Counted from the first letter of the stretch, positions 1-9,317 are shown. The stretch: DNA of 32,061 nt from Paraclostridium ghonii (GCF_023653455.1 NZ_JAKEDR010000014.1:1-32061), one strand, 5' to 3'. Notes: generated by a model not told the origin, from the sequence alone. Translations and numbers: made by a program.

Positions 1-750
1 CAACTTTTTCAAGTTAAATTTTTCATTTAATGTTTTTGTAAAATCATAATTTTGAACTCCATAGTAATAAACTTTTTTATAGTCTTCTTTTAAATTATCG
101 TTTAAAAAATCATATATATTTTCATTTTTTAATGTGTATGAGTTAGTAATAAACTTATCTTCTATTAAATTCACATTAGTGTGTGTTTTACCTATATCTA
201 AAATTAAATTTTGTCCTGCTTCTAATTCAATTTCTCCATTGGATATAAACTTGTTTAATATATCAAAATTAACATTTAAATTTTCATTCTTTAATTTCAA
301 TAAATTTGATAATTCTTTATAATTCTTTACAAGAGCCCTTGGCATTAGTATAGCTTGAACATCTATAAAGTCTTCTTTTTCTCCTAATATCTTGTACTTT
401 AAAATATAATCCTTCAAATTTATAGGCATATATTGATTTAACTCATACTCTATAAGACCCTTTATATCACCCTTATAACCAGTATTTATTATTTTAATAT
501 TTCGATTTATTATACTTTCATTTTGAACTGCAAAAGATACTCTTCTGCAAGGTATTTTAAAATTACTCAATTCATTTTTTATTATCTCGTTTAACTTTTC
601 AGTGTCTAAAATTATTCCACTTGAATCAATTTTATTGAATTCAAAACTTTTCATAGTATTGAATTTAACTTGTCCAAAATATTTTTCTATAACAAGTATA
701 TTAACAATATTTTCTTTTATCTCTATTGTTAGTGTTTTAATTTTTATCAC
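1..750 (-). CDS. pilM: PilM-like type IV pilus assembly protein, 3' end cut by the window
   Basis: The frame is open for 250 codons from a GTG at 750 to the window edge, so the C-terminus is missing. PilM proteins have an actin/FtsA-like ATPase fold, sit on the cytoplasmic face of the pilus machine and bind PilN. Here residues about 91-120 (IEYELNQYMPINLKDYILKY) resemble the PilM segment that precedes the 'dY.vl' strand, and LILDIGKTHTNVNL near residues 182-195 looks like the second phosphate-binding motif of this fold. It is the last visible gene of the pilus operon, 11 bp after the pilin gene, and pilN/pilO would be expected beyond the edge. The start is uncertain: the sequence before the GTG is only a weak ribosome binding site (ATAGAG), and no ATG or TTG fits better. 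The family call is by pattern and position. Confidence 0.7.
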   Translation of the reverse strand, partial: MIKIKTLTIEIKENIVNILVIEKYFGQVKFNTMKSFEFNKIDSSGIILDTEKLNEIIKNELSNFKIPCRRVSFAVQNESIINRNIKIINTGYKGDIKGLIEYELNQYMPINLKDYILKYKILGEKEDFIDVQAILMPRALVKNYKELSNLLKLKNENLNVNFDILNKFISNGEIELEAGQNLILDIGKTHTNVNLIEDKFITNSYTLKNENIYDFLNDNLKEDYKKVYYYGVQNYDFTKTLNEKFNLKKL

Positions 751-761
751 CTCTATGTATT

Positions 762-1130
762 TTATTCATTTTTAGGATAAAGAGTTTCTTCATTAATTTT
801 AACAACTACAATCCCATTATTTACATTCAACTCAAAATCTGTATCTTTTTGACTTTGAGGTTTTGGATTACCCTCTAAATAATTATTTTCAACTAAATAA
901 TCTATTTTTATATCTTCTTCATCTACATTACTATTTAGCGCTAGTTTTGCTGCTGTAGCTATGTTATTAGCCGTTACATAGTCCGCATTTTTCTTACTAT
1001 CTGTTTGAACATTACTAAACCTTACTAATGCAATACTTGATAATATCCCAAGTATCGCAACTACAATTACAAGTTCAATTAGTGTAAAGCCTCTTCTTTT
1101 TTTCATAATTTTTTTCTTATCTATTTTCAT
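762..1130 (-). CDS. pilA: Type IV prepilin (pilin-like protein)
   Basis: This 122-residue protein has a class III prepilin signal: a short basic leader (K and R through residue 13), then the cleavage site Gly14|Phe15 and FTLIELVIVVAILGILSSIA. The Glu at mature position 5 and a single hydrophobic helix (about 15-36) are both present. The mature protein would be about 108 residues with a small acidic, lysine-rich globular domain, which is short for a major pilin. A prepilin peptidase would be needed; none is in the window. The start has a strong site (AGGAGG, 6 nt before the ATG). It lies between pilC (23 bp) and pilM (11 bp) in one operon. It could be the major subunit of this system or a minor pilin; the sequence does not decide. 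Confidence 0.9.
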   Translation of the reverse strand: MKIDKKKIMKKRRGFTLIELVIVVAILGILSSIALVRFSNVQTDSKKNADYVTANNIATAAKLALNSNVDEEDIKIDYLVENNYLEGNPKPQSQKDTDFELNVNNGIVVVKINEETLYPKNE

Positions 1131-1153
1131 GATATTCCTCCTTTTAATTATTT

Positions 1154-2338
1154 CTATTTAAATGAAGTTACAGCATCAAATACAGGCGTCATTATGGATA
1201 CCAATAAAATTCCTATCATAAGCCCTAAAACTAATACAATAATAGGTTCAATTAACTTGATTATTTTATTTGTTAAATTATCTAAATCATTATCATAATT
1301 TATATTTATACTATGTAGACACTTTTCCATTTTTCCAGTTTCTTCCCCTACCTCTATCATAGATATTACTATTTTGGGAAAAACTTTAGATGCATCTAGA
1401 GATGCTGATATGCTATTACCTTTTTGAATTAAACTTTTTGAAATATATAATTTGTTTAACATATATTTATTTTTAATTACATTACAAGAAATTTCTAATG
1501 CACTAACAATTTGAATTCCACTGCTTATTAATATGTACATACATCTTATGAATTTATTTACTTCTATAGTCTGAATAATACTTTTGGTGAATTTAAATTT
1601 AAATAGCTTTTCATCAATATACATTTTAATCCATTCTTCTTTTTTACAAATATAAATTGTAAATCCTATAATAGAGACTATTAATACGAAAATTATTCTA
1701 TAATGATTTTTCAAAGTCATAGACAATCCTATTAGGAATTTTGTGCTTAATGGTAAGTTGTTTTCATTTCCAATAAATGATTGTTGAAAGTTTGGAACTG
1801 TGTACATCAGCGTAAATAAAATTACACATATGCATGTAAAAACTAATGCTATTGGGTAAACCATAGCTAAAAGTAGTTTTCTTTTAAATTCATATTCTTT
1901 TTTATAGTAATCTGATAAGTCCATCAAAATCTCATCTAGCTTACCGCTTATTTCTCCGGCTTTAATCATATTTATAAAAAACTTAGAAAACTTAGCTGAA
2001 TTTTGAAATGATAATGAAATAGAGTTTCCTTTTTGAAGATTATAGTTTATATTTTTTAGAATAGGTTTTAATTTTTTATTGCAGTTTGATTGAATTGTGT
2101 TTAATGAATGTGTAATTTCACATCCAGATGATAGCAACATCCCTAGCTGATTACACATAATAGATAATTCTTTATCTTTTAATTTTTCATTTGACTTATC
2201 TTTAATTAATCTAACATTTGCTATTTTAAAATTATTTTCTATAGCATATATTTTTAATTCTTTTTCTGAATCAAAGCTTAATTTTTTTCTTTTTCTTTTA
2301 CCCTCTTCATCATATAATACACATTCATATAAAGACAT
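1154..2338 (-). CDS. pilC: PilC/GspF inner-membrane platform protein
   Basis: PilC is the polytopic membrane platform of the type IV pilus, contacted by the PilB motor ATPase. The protein has the family's two repeated cytoplasmic T2SSF domains (roughly residues 55-180 and 260-385), each followed by hydrophobic segments; membrane helices are visible near 160-185, 205-230 and 365-390. Both repeats contain the typical glycine-rich phrase (MIKAGEISGKLDEIL and MIEVGEETGKMEKCL). Length is about 394 residues, normal for the family. I chose the ATG at 2338 because GAGGTGA lies 5-6 nt before it; a GTG at 2347 would start inside that site. The gene overlaps the end of pilB by 14 bp, which suggests translational coupling. 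Confidence 0.92.
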   Translation of the reverse strand: MSLYECVLYDEEGKRKRKKLSFDSEKELKIYAIENNFKIANVRLIKDKSNEKLKDKELSIMCNQLGMLLSSGCEITHSLNTIQSNCNKKLKPILKNINYNLQKGNSISLSFQNSAKFSKFFINMIKAGEISGKLDEILMDLSDYYKKEYEFKRKLLLAMVYPIALVFTCICVILFTLMYTVPNFQQSFIGNENNLPLSTKFLIGLSMTLKNHYRIIFVLIVSIIGFTIYICKKEEWIKMYIDEKLFKFKFTKSIIQTIEVNKFIRCMYILISSGIQIVSALEISCNVIKNKYMLNKLYISKSLIQKGNSISASLDASKVFPKIVISMIEVGEETGKMEKCLHSININYDNDLDNLTNKIIKLIEPIIVLVLGLMIGILLVSIMTPVFDAVTSFK

Positions 2339-3713
2339 TTGACTCACCTCTATTTAATCCTAACCCAGAACTTATAATTTCATTTGCTGTTGTTATTTTT
2401 TCATTAATTAAATATGAGCAACTATCTAAAAACGTAATCATATCATTTAATTTAGCAGCCTTGTAAATATCTTCTATATTCTCTTGATTTATTATAGCCT
2501 GTCTAATATCTTTATCAATTTCTACTATTTCATATAGAGCTACTCTTCCTTTATATCCAGTATTATTACATTCACTACATCCTTTAGCTATTTTTACTTT
2601 TGTATTTTCATTTAAATTTAAATATTTATACATGCTTTTATCTATAGTCTCTTCCAATCCACATTTTTCACATACTCTTCTTATTAATCTTTGAGAAATT
2701 ATACCATTTAGTGATGATGCAATTAAATATCTTGGTATTCCCATATCAAGAAGTCTATTAATTGATTCAATTGCATTGTTAGTATGCATAGTACTTATAA
2801 CTAAATGGCCTGTAGAAGCTGCTCTCATAGCTATTTGGGCAGTTTCTGGGTCTCTTATCTCCCCTACCATTATTACATCTGGATCTTGTCTTAATATAGC
2901 TCTTAATCCTTTTGAAAAAGTTAACCCAATTTTTGTATTTAATTGAATTTGATTTATACCTTCGATTTTATACTCAACTGGGTCTTCTATCGTTACTATA
3001 TTTTTATCCATTAATCTGAAATCATTTAATATCGAATATAAAGTTGTTGTTTTTCCACTTCCAGTCGGTCCTGTTATAAGTAAAATCCCACTCATCGTAT
3101 TTACTATGTTTCCAATTTTGTCTATTGCTGTATCTGAAAATCCGATTTCATTTTTATCTTTTAAGAACTTATTCCTATTTAAAATTCTAATTACTACTTT
3201 TTCCCCATGAACAGTTGGTATTGTAGATACTCTAAGGTCTAATGTATTTTTATTTATTATCTTGCCTATACGACCATCTTGAGGTAATCTTTTTTCAGCT
3301 ATATCTAATCCTGATAATAACTTTATAACTGTTACTAACTGCATGTGCATTCCTTTAGGATAATTAAAAATTTCTTTTAAATATCCATCAATCCTCATCC
3401 TAATTTTTAATGCGTTCTCAAAAGGCTCTATATGTATATCACTTGAGTTGAAGTTTAGTGCTTTAATTAGCATTTCATTTAATATATCTTTGAAATAATC
3501 ATCATTATTTACATCACAGTCTGAGTAATATACTTTTATAGCTTTTTTTATTTCAAATTCATCTTCTATTTTAAATATTATATTTTTTCTAGTTGCTAAT
3601 TTAAAATCTTGTAATGCATAAATATTTTCTTTGTTTATTGCTACAACTATATTTTCATTTTTTATATCTATAGGTATTGCATTATACTTTATAGCTAAAT
3701 TTTTTCTTATCAT
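2325..3713 (-). CDS. pilB: PilB/GspE-family pilus assembly ATPase with unclear start
   Basis: This is the hexameric motor ATPase that powers pilus extension. From the ATG at 3713 it shows Walker A GPTGSGKT (215-222), the Asp box TIEDPVEY (241-248), Walker B with LRQDPDVIMVGEIRDPETA (about 274-292), the His box STMHTNNA (307-314) and a four-cysteine zinc site (C348, C351, C379, C382). At 462 residues it is short for PilB: the N-terminal MshEN domain is mostly absent and only its tail (LAIKYNAIPI) remains. The ATG at 3713 has no ribosome binding site. A strong AAGGAGAAGAG lies at about 3748-3758, ideally placed for an in-frame ATT at 3743. That would add 10 residues (I/M-LVLDKKAPA) which continue the family's N-terminal pattern. 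An in-frame TAA directly precedes the ATT. The function is secure; the true start may be 3743. Confidence 0.9.
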   Translation of the reverse strand: MIRKNLAIKYNAIPIDIKNENIVVAINKENIYALQDFKLATRKNIIFKIEDEFEIKKAIKVYYSDCDVNNDDYFKDILNEMLIKALNFNSSDIHIEPFENALKIRMRIDGYLKEIFNYPKGMHMQLVTVIKLLSGLDIAEKRLPQDGRIGKIINKNTLDLRVSTIPTVHGEKVVIRILNRNKFLKDKNEIGFSDTAIDKIGNIVNTMSGILLITGPTGSGKTTTLYSILNDFRLMDKNIVTIEDPVEYKIEGINQIQLNTKIGLTFSKGLRAILRQDPDVIMVGEIRDPETAQIAMRAASTGHLVISTMHTNNAIESINRLLDMGIPRYLIASSLNGIISQRLIRRVCEKCGLEETIDKSMYKYLNLNENTKVKIAKGCSECNNTGYKGRVALYEIVEIDKDIRQAIINQENIEDIYKAAKLNDMITFLDSCSYLINEKITTANEIISSGLGLNRGESNVFI

Positions 3714-3715
3714 CG

Positions 3716-3903
3716 CTGGAGCTTTTTTATCTAATACTAAAATTTATCTCTTCTCCTTTCTTAATAATTATTTTTTTACATTGCTAACTAAAATTATTAA
3801 CATATATGATTTATTCATACATAAAGTCCTGCTTGTTTTTATAGTTTCTTTTCATACAAAAAAAGAGTCAATACGACTCTTTTTTATATGATTTTATTTT
3901 AAT
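3716..3903. other. Intergenic region before pilB
   Basis: This 188-bp gap holds the pilB ribosome binding site, the possible ATT start (3743) and the terminator of the upstream ATPase gene at 3858-3885. The pilB promoter must lie in about 3770-3855, but it is AT-rich throughout and I see no clear -35/-10 pair. I see no c-di-GMP riboswitch; the space is too short. Confidence 0.5.
3858..3885 (-). terminator. Intrinsic terminator of the tandem P-loop ATPase gene
   Basis: An 11-bp stem (GAGTC/GACTC core extended by A-T pairs) with a 5-nt loop (AATAC) ends in a T run when read on the minus strand, about 20 nt after the stop codon of the ATPase gene. The arms are A- and T-rich at both ends, so it could also act on the plus strand, but no plus-strand gene reaches it. 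Confidence 0.85.
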
Positions 3904-4980
3904 TTACTTGTATTCTAATATTCTATCTACTATTAAATCTTTTAATTTATTTATTTCATCAAAATTCATATTAGGAACATAGTAATTTTCTAATATATCA
4001 TGTTGTTGTTTTGCTTTTTTGATATTTAATAATCCATATTCAACTAAATCATTTAAAACTTTGTTACTGTAGATTAATTCTTCTTTGTATTTTTCATGTT
4101 TTTTAAAATCCATATATTTGTTTAAATCTATAGTTTCTAGGTTGTTATCCTTAAATAATTTACTAGTTGTTATAGCTAAGTCTAAATCTTTTATAAATAT
4201 AGTTTCTATTTTTTCTGGTAGTAAAGGTGCATGGAATACTTCTACTTCTAATCCTCTTTCTGTAGCATTATTTGCAACTCTATTTAATAAAGTTGATTTT
4301 CCTGTACCTAAATCACCTTTTAAATAGTAAATTTTACTTACATCTTTTAAAATTGTGTCCGTATATTCTACATGACCTAAAGGAGATAATGCGCTTCCAA
4401 ATAAGTGGATTTGTTTTTTATATTCGCCATTAGGAATTACATTTTCAAATATAGATTGAATTAAATTAGAAGTTAATAAATTTACTTTACCAAAATCCAT
4501 ACAATCTATATTCTTAGATTGTATTTCATAAGCTATTGGAGCTGCTGATTCAAAATATTTAAATCCAATTTGAAAGAACCTACTTACTTCTTTAGTACAA
4601 TCGACTACATCTTTTTTGTCTAATTCAATAGCTTTTCTATCCCAAAATCTTCCTAAATCTAAAATTTCATCTATAGCTCCTGGATTTTTAGGATCTACAA
4701 TGTGAGGAGCTGTTGCATCTAACATAACAACACCTAATTTTTTTATAACTATAACGTCTAAAGAATCTGGATCAGAAGAACATGGATATAAGTCTACATC
4801 ATATCCTCTAGAAATCATATCTTGTGCTATTTTTTTCATTAAAGATGATTTCCCTACTCCAGGGCCTCCCTTCATACAAAAGATTCTATTTACATCCTTA
4901 GGAATTGCATAATCAAAAAATGATTTAAATCCTTTTGATGTATTTCCACCTGGAAATATTTTTCTTATTTTACCATCCAT
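3904..4980 (-). CDS. Tandem P-loop ATPase (PRK06851-like)
   Basis: A 358-residue protein with two separate Walker A motifs: GGPGVGKSS (38-46) and GDLGTGKST (222-230). It is an internal duplication: each P-loop is followed by a similar pattern ('aRGydVdlypCssDP' and 'ERGLEVEVFHAPLLPE'), so each half is one NTP-binding domain of about 180 residues. No membrane segment or signal peptide is seen. It resembles a conserved protein of spore-forming clostridia. I recall that the C. difficile homologue beside lon and pil has been linked to calcium release during spore germination, but that is from memory and not shown here. GGAGGG lies 9 nt before the ATG, and the gene has its own terminator, so it seems to be a single-gene unit. 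The ATPase call is strong; the role is tentative. Confidence 0.8.
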   Translation of the reverse strand: MDGKIRKIFPGGNTSKGFKSFFDYAIPKDVNRIFCMKGGPGVGKSSLMKKIAQDMISRGYDVDLYPCSSDPDSLDVIVIKKLGVVMLDATAPHIVDPKNPGAIDEILDLGRFWDRKAIELDKKDVVDCTKEVSRFFQIGFKYFESAAPIAYEIQSKNIDCMDFGKVNLLTSNLIQSIFENVIPNGEYKKQIHLFGSALSPLGHVEYTDTILKDVSKIYYLKGDLGTGKSTLLNRVANNATERGLEVEVFHAPLLPEKIETIFIKDLDLAITTSKLFKDNNLETIDLNKYMDFKKHEKYKEELIYSNKVLNDLVEYGLLNIKKAKQQHDILENYYVPNMNFDEINKLKDLIVDRILEYK

Positions 4981-5116
4981 TGTAAATGTCCCTCCAAATT
5001 AAATTTTATCACCTGTATTAAATTATTAAACTATTATAGTATTTGTGTTTGTCCAAAAACTTATTAACATTTAAAATTAGCTTTACTAATATCGTCAATA
5101 ACTTCGTCCATTACTC

Positions 5117-5149
5117 AAAAAAAACAACTAAACTCATTGAGCTTAGTTG
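5117..5149 (-). terminator. Intrinsic terminator of the lon-engB operon
   Basis: The stem CAACTAA / TTAGTTG continues past one A-C mismatch into CTC/GAG around an ATT loop, and is followed on the minus strand by eight T residues. It starts 10 bp after the engB stop codon. Confidence 0.92.
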
Positions 5150-5158
5150 CTTTTTTTA

Positions 5159-5770
5159 TTAATCAACTCTTATTTCATATCCTTTATCTGTATACTGCTT
5201 AATTACTTCTTCCCATAAATCTTCAACTCCAGTTTTCTTTAGTGAAGATATTGGGAATATTTTATCTTCTTTTGATAATTCTAATTTTTTTCTAATTATA
5301 TTAAAATGTTTTTGATATTGTCCTCTAGATATCTTGTCTGCTTTTGTTGCAACTATTACACAGTCATATCCAAAGTGTTTTATCCAATCATACATCATCT
5401 TATCATCATTTGAAGGTTCATGTCTTATATCTACAAGTAGACAAATAGCACATAGCTCGTCTCTTTCTTGTAAATATCTTTCCATTATAGCTCCCCATTT
5501 TTCTTTTTCAGATTTAGATAATTTTGCATATCCATATCCAGGTAAGTCAACAAAGTAAAATTCCTCATTTATTAAATAGAAATTTATAGTTCTAGTCTTT
5601 CCTGGTGTTTGACTTGTTCTTGCAAAATTTCTTCTATTTAATAAAGTATTTACTGTTGAAGATTTACCAACATTAGATCTTCCAACTAATGCAATTTCTG
5701 GTATGCCTTCTTCTGGATATTGGCTTTTGTTGACTGCACTCATAGTAATTTCAGCACTTCTAATTTTCAT
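5159..5770 (-). CDS. engB: Ribosome biogenesis GTPase EngB (YsxC/YihA)
   Basis: A small TRAFAC-class GTPase needed for assembly of the large ribosomal subunit. The G motifs are visible in order: G1 [10 protein letters not shown]2 around [12 protein letters not shown]3 DLPGYGYA, G4 TKADK and G5 ISSLKKTG. Length from the ATG at 5770 is 203 residues, normal for the family, and the N-terminus ([20 protein letters not shown]) aligns in style with Bacillus YsxC. A GTG at 5779 is also in frame, but AAGGAA lies 2 nt before it and 10-11 nt before the ATG, so the ATG fits better. It overlaps the 3' end of lon by 11 bp, the same lon-ysxC order as in Bacillus, and shares its transcript. Confidence 0.95.
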   Translation of the reverse strand: MKIRSAEITMSAVNKSQYPEEGIPEIALVGRSNVGKSSTVNTLLNRRNFARTSQTPGKTRTINFYLINEEFYFVDLPGYGYAKLSKSEKEKWGAIMERYLQERDELCAICLLVDIRHEPSNDDKMMYDWIKHFGYDCVIVATKADKISRGQYQKHFNIIRKKLELSKEDKIFPISSLKKTGVEDLWEEVIKQYTDKGYEIRVD

Positions 5771-8117
5771 TTTTTTCACCGTTCCTTAATAATGCGTGTT
5801 CTAATACTTCGTCCATATGGCTCACTAAAACAAATTCCATTTCATCTTTTACCTTTTGAGGTATTTCATCCAAGTCTGCTTCACATTCTTGCGGTAATAA
5901 AACTTTATTTATACCTGCTCTATGTGCTGCAAGAAGTTTTTCTTTAACTCCTCCAACCGCTAGAACTCTACCTCTTAAAGTTATCTCACCTGTCATAGCA
6001 ACATTATTTCTAACTGGTATATTAGTTAATGCTGATATAACACCTAAAGCCATAGTTATACCTGCAGATGGACCATCTTTAGGCACAGCTCCTTCTGGTA
6101 AATGTATGTGTATATCATTTTCTTTATAGAAGTTTGGATTTATCTCAAATTTATCTGCTATAGATCTTATATAAGATATACCTGTTTGAGCAGACTCTTT
6201 CATTACATCTCCTAGTTTACCTGTTAAAACTATTTGACCTTTTCCTTTTAGTACATTTACTTCTGTTGTTAGAGTTTCTCCACCAACAGCAGTCCATGCA
6301 AGACCTGTAACAACCCCAACTTCAGGGTTTTCGCCTGCAACTTGATGCCTTACTTTTTGTTTTCCTAAATAGTCTTCTAAATTTTCTTTAGATACTACTA
6401 TTCCTTCTATAGTTTCATCTTCTACATACTTTCTAGCAGCTTTTCTACATATAGTTCCAATAGTTCTTTCTAGCCCTCTAACACCTGCTTCTCTTGTATA
6501 ACTACTTATTATCTCAAGCATAGTTTCATCATCTATTTTTATAAAGTCTTCTTTTAAAGCATGTTCTTTTATTTGTTTTGGTAATAAATATTTTTTAGCT
6601 ATATTTAATTTTTCCTCTTCAATATATCCTGTAATCTCTATTATTTCCATTCTATCAAGTAATGGTCTTGGTATAGTGCTTAATGTATTTGCTGTTGTAA
6701 CAAATAATATTTTAGATAAATCAAAAGGAACTTCTAGGTAGTGATCCACAAAGTCTTTGTTTTGTTCTGGATCTAAAACTTCTAACATTGCAGCGCCTGG
6801 ATCTCCTTTAAAATCTGATGACATTTTATCTATTTCATCTAATAAGAATACAGGATTCTTCGTCTTAGCTTCTTTTAAACCATTAACTATTCTACCTGGA
6901 AGAGCACCTACATAAGTTCTTCTATGTCCTCTTATTTCAGCTTCATCCCTAACTCCACCTAAAGAAATTCTAACAAATTTTCTATCTAATGAGTTTGCTA
7001 TAGATTTAGCTATAGATGTTTTTCCAACACCTGGAGGTCCAACTAAGCATAGTATAGGCCCCTTTAAGCTCTTAGATAACTGTCTAATCGCTAAGTACTC
7101 TATTATTCTCTCTTTTACTTTATCCAGTCCGTAATGTTCTTCATTTAAAATCTCTTCTGCTCTTTTTATATCTAACTTGTCCTTAGTTTCTTTGTTCCAA
7201 GGTAATGAAAATATAGTGTCTAAGTAATTTCTGCTTACAGCTAAATCAGGAGCCATAGGAGATATCTTTGAAAATTTATCTATTTCCTTTGATATTTTTT
7301 CTTTTGTTTCCTTAGAAGCTTTTAATTTATGCAGCTTTTTCCTATAGTCATCAGTTTCTGAATCTATATCTTCATCTTCCCCTAATTCTTTTTGTATAGC
7401 TTTAAGTTGTTCTCTAAGATAATATTCTTTTTGAACTTTATTCATACTTTTCTTTACCTTTAAAGCTATCTTTTTCTCTATCTTTAACAACTCAATTTCT
7501 TCTAGTAATGTCTTTAAAATTAATTCTAGTCTAGCTTGAATATCAAACTCATCTAAGATTGCTTGCTTTTGCTCTGGCTTTAAAAACATATTAGCAGCTA
7601 TTGTATCTACAAATCTATTTTCATTATCCATTTCAGCTAAATTTATAAGAATTTCTGGTGATACTCTATTGCTTATGTTTATATATTCTTCAAAAGCATC
7701 AAATACATTTCTAACTGTTGCTTGTACCTCTTTATCTGCATTTATGCTTTCAACATCGTAAACATACTCTTCTGCAGCAACTTTTATATATGGTTCATCT
7801 TGCATAAACTCTGTTATAGTTGCTCTAGATATACCTTCAACTAATACTCTAACCCCTTCTCCTGGTAATTTTACTAGTTGTTTTACTTTACATATAGTAC
7901 CTGTATGATAGTAATCATCTTCCGTTGGATCATCTATTGATGAGTCTTTTTGAGCTGTTAAGAGTACCATTTCATCATCAGCCATAGCCTCATCTAATGC
8001 CTTTAAAGAAATATCTCTCCCTACATCAAAACTTAGTATCATATATGGAAATATTGCTAATCCTCTTAGCGGTATTAACGGTAATTCACGTTCTATTTTA
8101 GTATAATTTTTATCCAT
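5760..8117 (-). CDS. lon: ATP-dependent protease Lon (LonA type)
   Basis: Lon is a cytoplasmic hexameric AAA+ protease that degrades damaged and short-lived regulatory proteins. The 785-residue protein has the full LonA plan: an N-terminal substrate-binding domain (about 10-200), a coiled-coil-rich linker (200-300), an AAA+ module with Walker A GPPGVGKT (360-367) and Walker B FLLDEID (424-430), and the protease domain with catalytic Ser684 in PKDGPSAG and Lys727 in [10 protein letters not shown]. No membrane segment is present, so this is not LonB. GGAG lies about 10 nt before the ATG. A good sigma-A promoter is seen at 8162-8190. It is cotranscribed with engB. In Bacillus a lonB gene usually lies next to this locus; here two chrA genes stand between lon and clpX. 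I see no CtsR or CIRCE heat-shock operator. Confidence 0.97.
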   Translation of the reverse strand: MDKNYTKIERELPLIPLRGLAIFPYMILSFDVGRDISLKALDEAMADDEMVLLTAQKDSSIDDPTEDDYYHTGTICKVKQLVKLPGEGVRVLVEGISRATITEFMQDEPYIKVAAEEYVYDVESINADKEVQATVRNVFDAFEEYINISNRVSPEILINLAEMDNENRFVDTIAANMFLKPEQKQAILDEFDIQARLELILKTLLEEIELLKIEKKIALKVKKSMNKVQKEYYLREQLKAIQKELGEDEDIDSETDDYRKKLHKLKASKETKEKISKEIDKFSKISPMAPDLAVSRNYLDTIFSLPWNKETKDKLDIKRAEEILNEEHYGLDKVKERIIEYLAIRQLSKSLKGPILCLVGPPGVGKTSIAKSIANSLDRKFVRISLGGVRDEAEIRGHRRTYVGALPGRIVNGLKEAKTKNPVFLLDEIDKMSSDFKGDPGAAMLEVLDPEQNKDFVDHYLEVPFDLSKILFVTTANTLSTIPRPLLDRMEIIEITGYIEEEKLNIAKKYLLPKQIKEHALKEDFIKIDDETMLEIISSYTREAGVRGLERTIGTICRKAARKYVEDETIEGIVVSKENLEDYLGKQKVRHQVAGENPEVGVVTGLAWTAVGGETLTTEVNVLKGKGQIVLTGKLGDVMKESAQTGISYIRSIADKFEINPNFYKENDIHIHLPEGAVPKDGPSAGITMALGVISALTNIPVRNNVAMTGEITLRGRVLAVGGVKEKLLAAHRAGINKVLLPQECEADLDEIPQKVKDEMEFVLVSHMDEVLEHALLRNGEKNEN

Positions 8118-8161
8118 GCTAACATCACTCCTTCCAAATGCTAGATTGCGTCACTTTATTT

Positions 8162-8190
8162 ATTATATATTTACATAATTGAATTTTCAA
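8162..8190 (-). promoter_or_regulatory. Sigma-A promoter of lon-engB
   Basis: On the minus strand TTGAAA (8190-8185) and TATAAT (8167-8162) are separated by exactly 17 bp. Transcription would begin near 8155, giving a leader of about 40 nt before the lon ATG at 8117. Confidence 0.75.
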
Positions 8191-8236
8191 CAACATTAGC
8201 TATTTCTTAATCATTTCCATCAATTTATTACTATTA

Positions 8237-8245
8237 TGTTATAAT
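8237..8245 (+). promoter_or_regulatory. Extended -10 promoter of the chrA pair
   Basis: TGTTATAAT is a perfect -10 with the TGn extension. No good -35 is seen at 16-18 bp, which an extended -10 can tolerate. It sits 40 bp before the first chrA start. Confidence 0.6.
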
Positions 8246-8284
8246 AGTATTACTTATATACCAAATTTTAATATGGAGGATTTT

Positions 8285-8800
8285 ATGTTTAAACTTTTTT
8301 TGACATTTTTTAAAATAGGTGCATTCACCTTTGGTGGTGGCTATGCTATGGTTCCTTTAATAGAAGATGAACTTGTAGCAAAGCAGCAGCTCTTAACTCA
8401 ACAAGAATTTATTGATTATCTATCTATTGCCCAAAGCTATCCTGGCGTACTAGGTGCAAATATATCTATTTTATTAGGTTATAGGCTTTATAAAATTCCA
8501 GGTGTTTTAGTTTGTACCTTAGGTTCCATACTTCCATCATTTTGTATAGTCTTAGTTTTATCATATTTTTATTTCAACAACCAAAGTTCAGATATTTTAA
8601 ATGGGTTCTTTAATGGTGTAAACCCAGTTGTTATAGCACTAATACTTTACTCATTTGTAAATATGTTTAATAAATTACCCAAATCTAAGAAAAATATATC
8701 ATTTTTAATTATATCATTCTTTTGCGTAGGTGTATTTAATATAAGTCCAATATATTTAATAATATTAGGAGGTGTTTACGCTCTATGTCAAAAACCTTAA
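8285..8800 (+). CDS. chrA: Chromate transporter family protein, first half of a pair
   Basis: A short (about 171-residue) CHR-superfamily membrane protein with the signature FFKIGAFTFGGGYAMVPLIEDEL at its N-terminus and about five hydrophobic segments. Full-length ChrA proteins have two such domains; in many Firmicutes the halves are separate genes that probably work as a heterodimer, as with the next gene. ChrA exports chromate, but the natural substrate in anaerobes is not established. The start is set at the ATG at 8285 because GGAGG lies 5 nt before it; an upstream ATG at 8273 overlaps that site. It overlaps the next gene by 16 bp. It is the only plus-strand unit in a long minus-strand stretch. 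Confidence 0.88.
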   Translation: MFKLFLTFFKIGAFTFGGGYAMVPLIEDELVAKQQLLTQQEFIDYLSIAQSYPGVLGANISILLGYRLYKIPGVLVCTLGSILPSFCIVLVLSYFYFNNQSSDILNGFFNGVNPVVIALILYSFVNMFNKLPKSKKNISFLIISFFCVGVFNISPIYLIILGGVYALCQKP

Positions 8801-9312
8801 TGTTATTCCTAATATTCTTTAAAATAGGTAGCTTTAGTTTTGGTGGCGGTTATGCTATGCTTCCTTTTATTCAACAAGAATTTATAGATAAATACCACTT
8901 TATTACGAGCAAAGAATTTTTAGATTTATTAGCATTATCTCAATCAACTCCAGGCCCTATAGCTATAAACAGCGCTACATTTGTAGGTTTTAAAGTGGGA
9001 GGTTTTTGGGGCGCTTTAGCCTCAAGTATAGGAGTTATATTATTTTCAGTAATAGGTCTTACAATAATATCTAGTTTATTTGATAAATTTAAAGATAATG
9101 AAAAAGTTGAAAAAATCCTTTCTGCTCTACGTCCAATAACATTAGGCTTTATATTATCAGCAGTTTTTTCATCTGCTACAGATATAAACTGGGGATTATA
9201 TGATATTTTAGCTTTTTTATCTGCTTTTTATTTATTATACACTAAAAAAATCGGATCTATCTCTGTAGTATTTATATACGGATGCATAGGTATTTTACTA
9301 TCTTTTATTTAA
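8785..9312 (+). CDS. chrA: Chromate transporter family protein, second half of a pair
   Basis: A second 175-residue CHR-domain membrane protein, similar to the preceding one (FFKIGSFSFGGGYAMLPFIQQEF) and with about five hydrophobic segments. It keeps the family's PGP motif region (LSQSTPGPIAINSATFVG), which in the partner reads LAIAQSYPGVLGANIS-like, so the two halves have diverged. The start ATG at 8785 is preceded by AGGAGGTG about 12 nt upstream, inside the first gene, so translation is likely coupled. A terminator follows at 9318-9345. The inferred role is anion efflux by a two-subunit transporter; the substrate is unknown. Confidence 0.88.
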   Translation: MSKTLMLFLIFFKIGSFSFGGGYAMLPFIQQEFIDKYHFITSKEFLDLLALSQSTPGPIAINSATFVGFKVGGFWGALASSIGVILFSVIGLTIISSLFDKFKDNEKVEKILSALRPITLGFILSAVFSSATDINWGLYDILAFLSAFYLLYTKKIGSISVVFIYGCIGILLSFI

Positions 9313-9317
9313 AATAA

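Noticed and set aside
3631..3891. 86-codon plus-strand open frame with hydrophobic content
   Set aside because: It is antisense to the pilB start and runs through a terminator hairpin; it has no ribosome binding site, and AT-rich antisense frames often look hydrophobic.
8118..8161. CtsR or CIRCE heat-shock operator before lon
   Set aside because: Neither the GGTCAAA heptad tandem nor the CIRCE inverted repeat is present.
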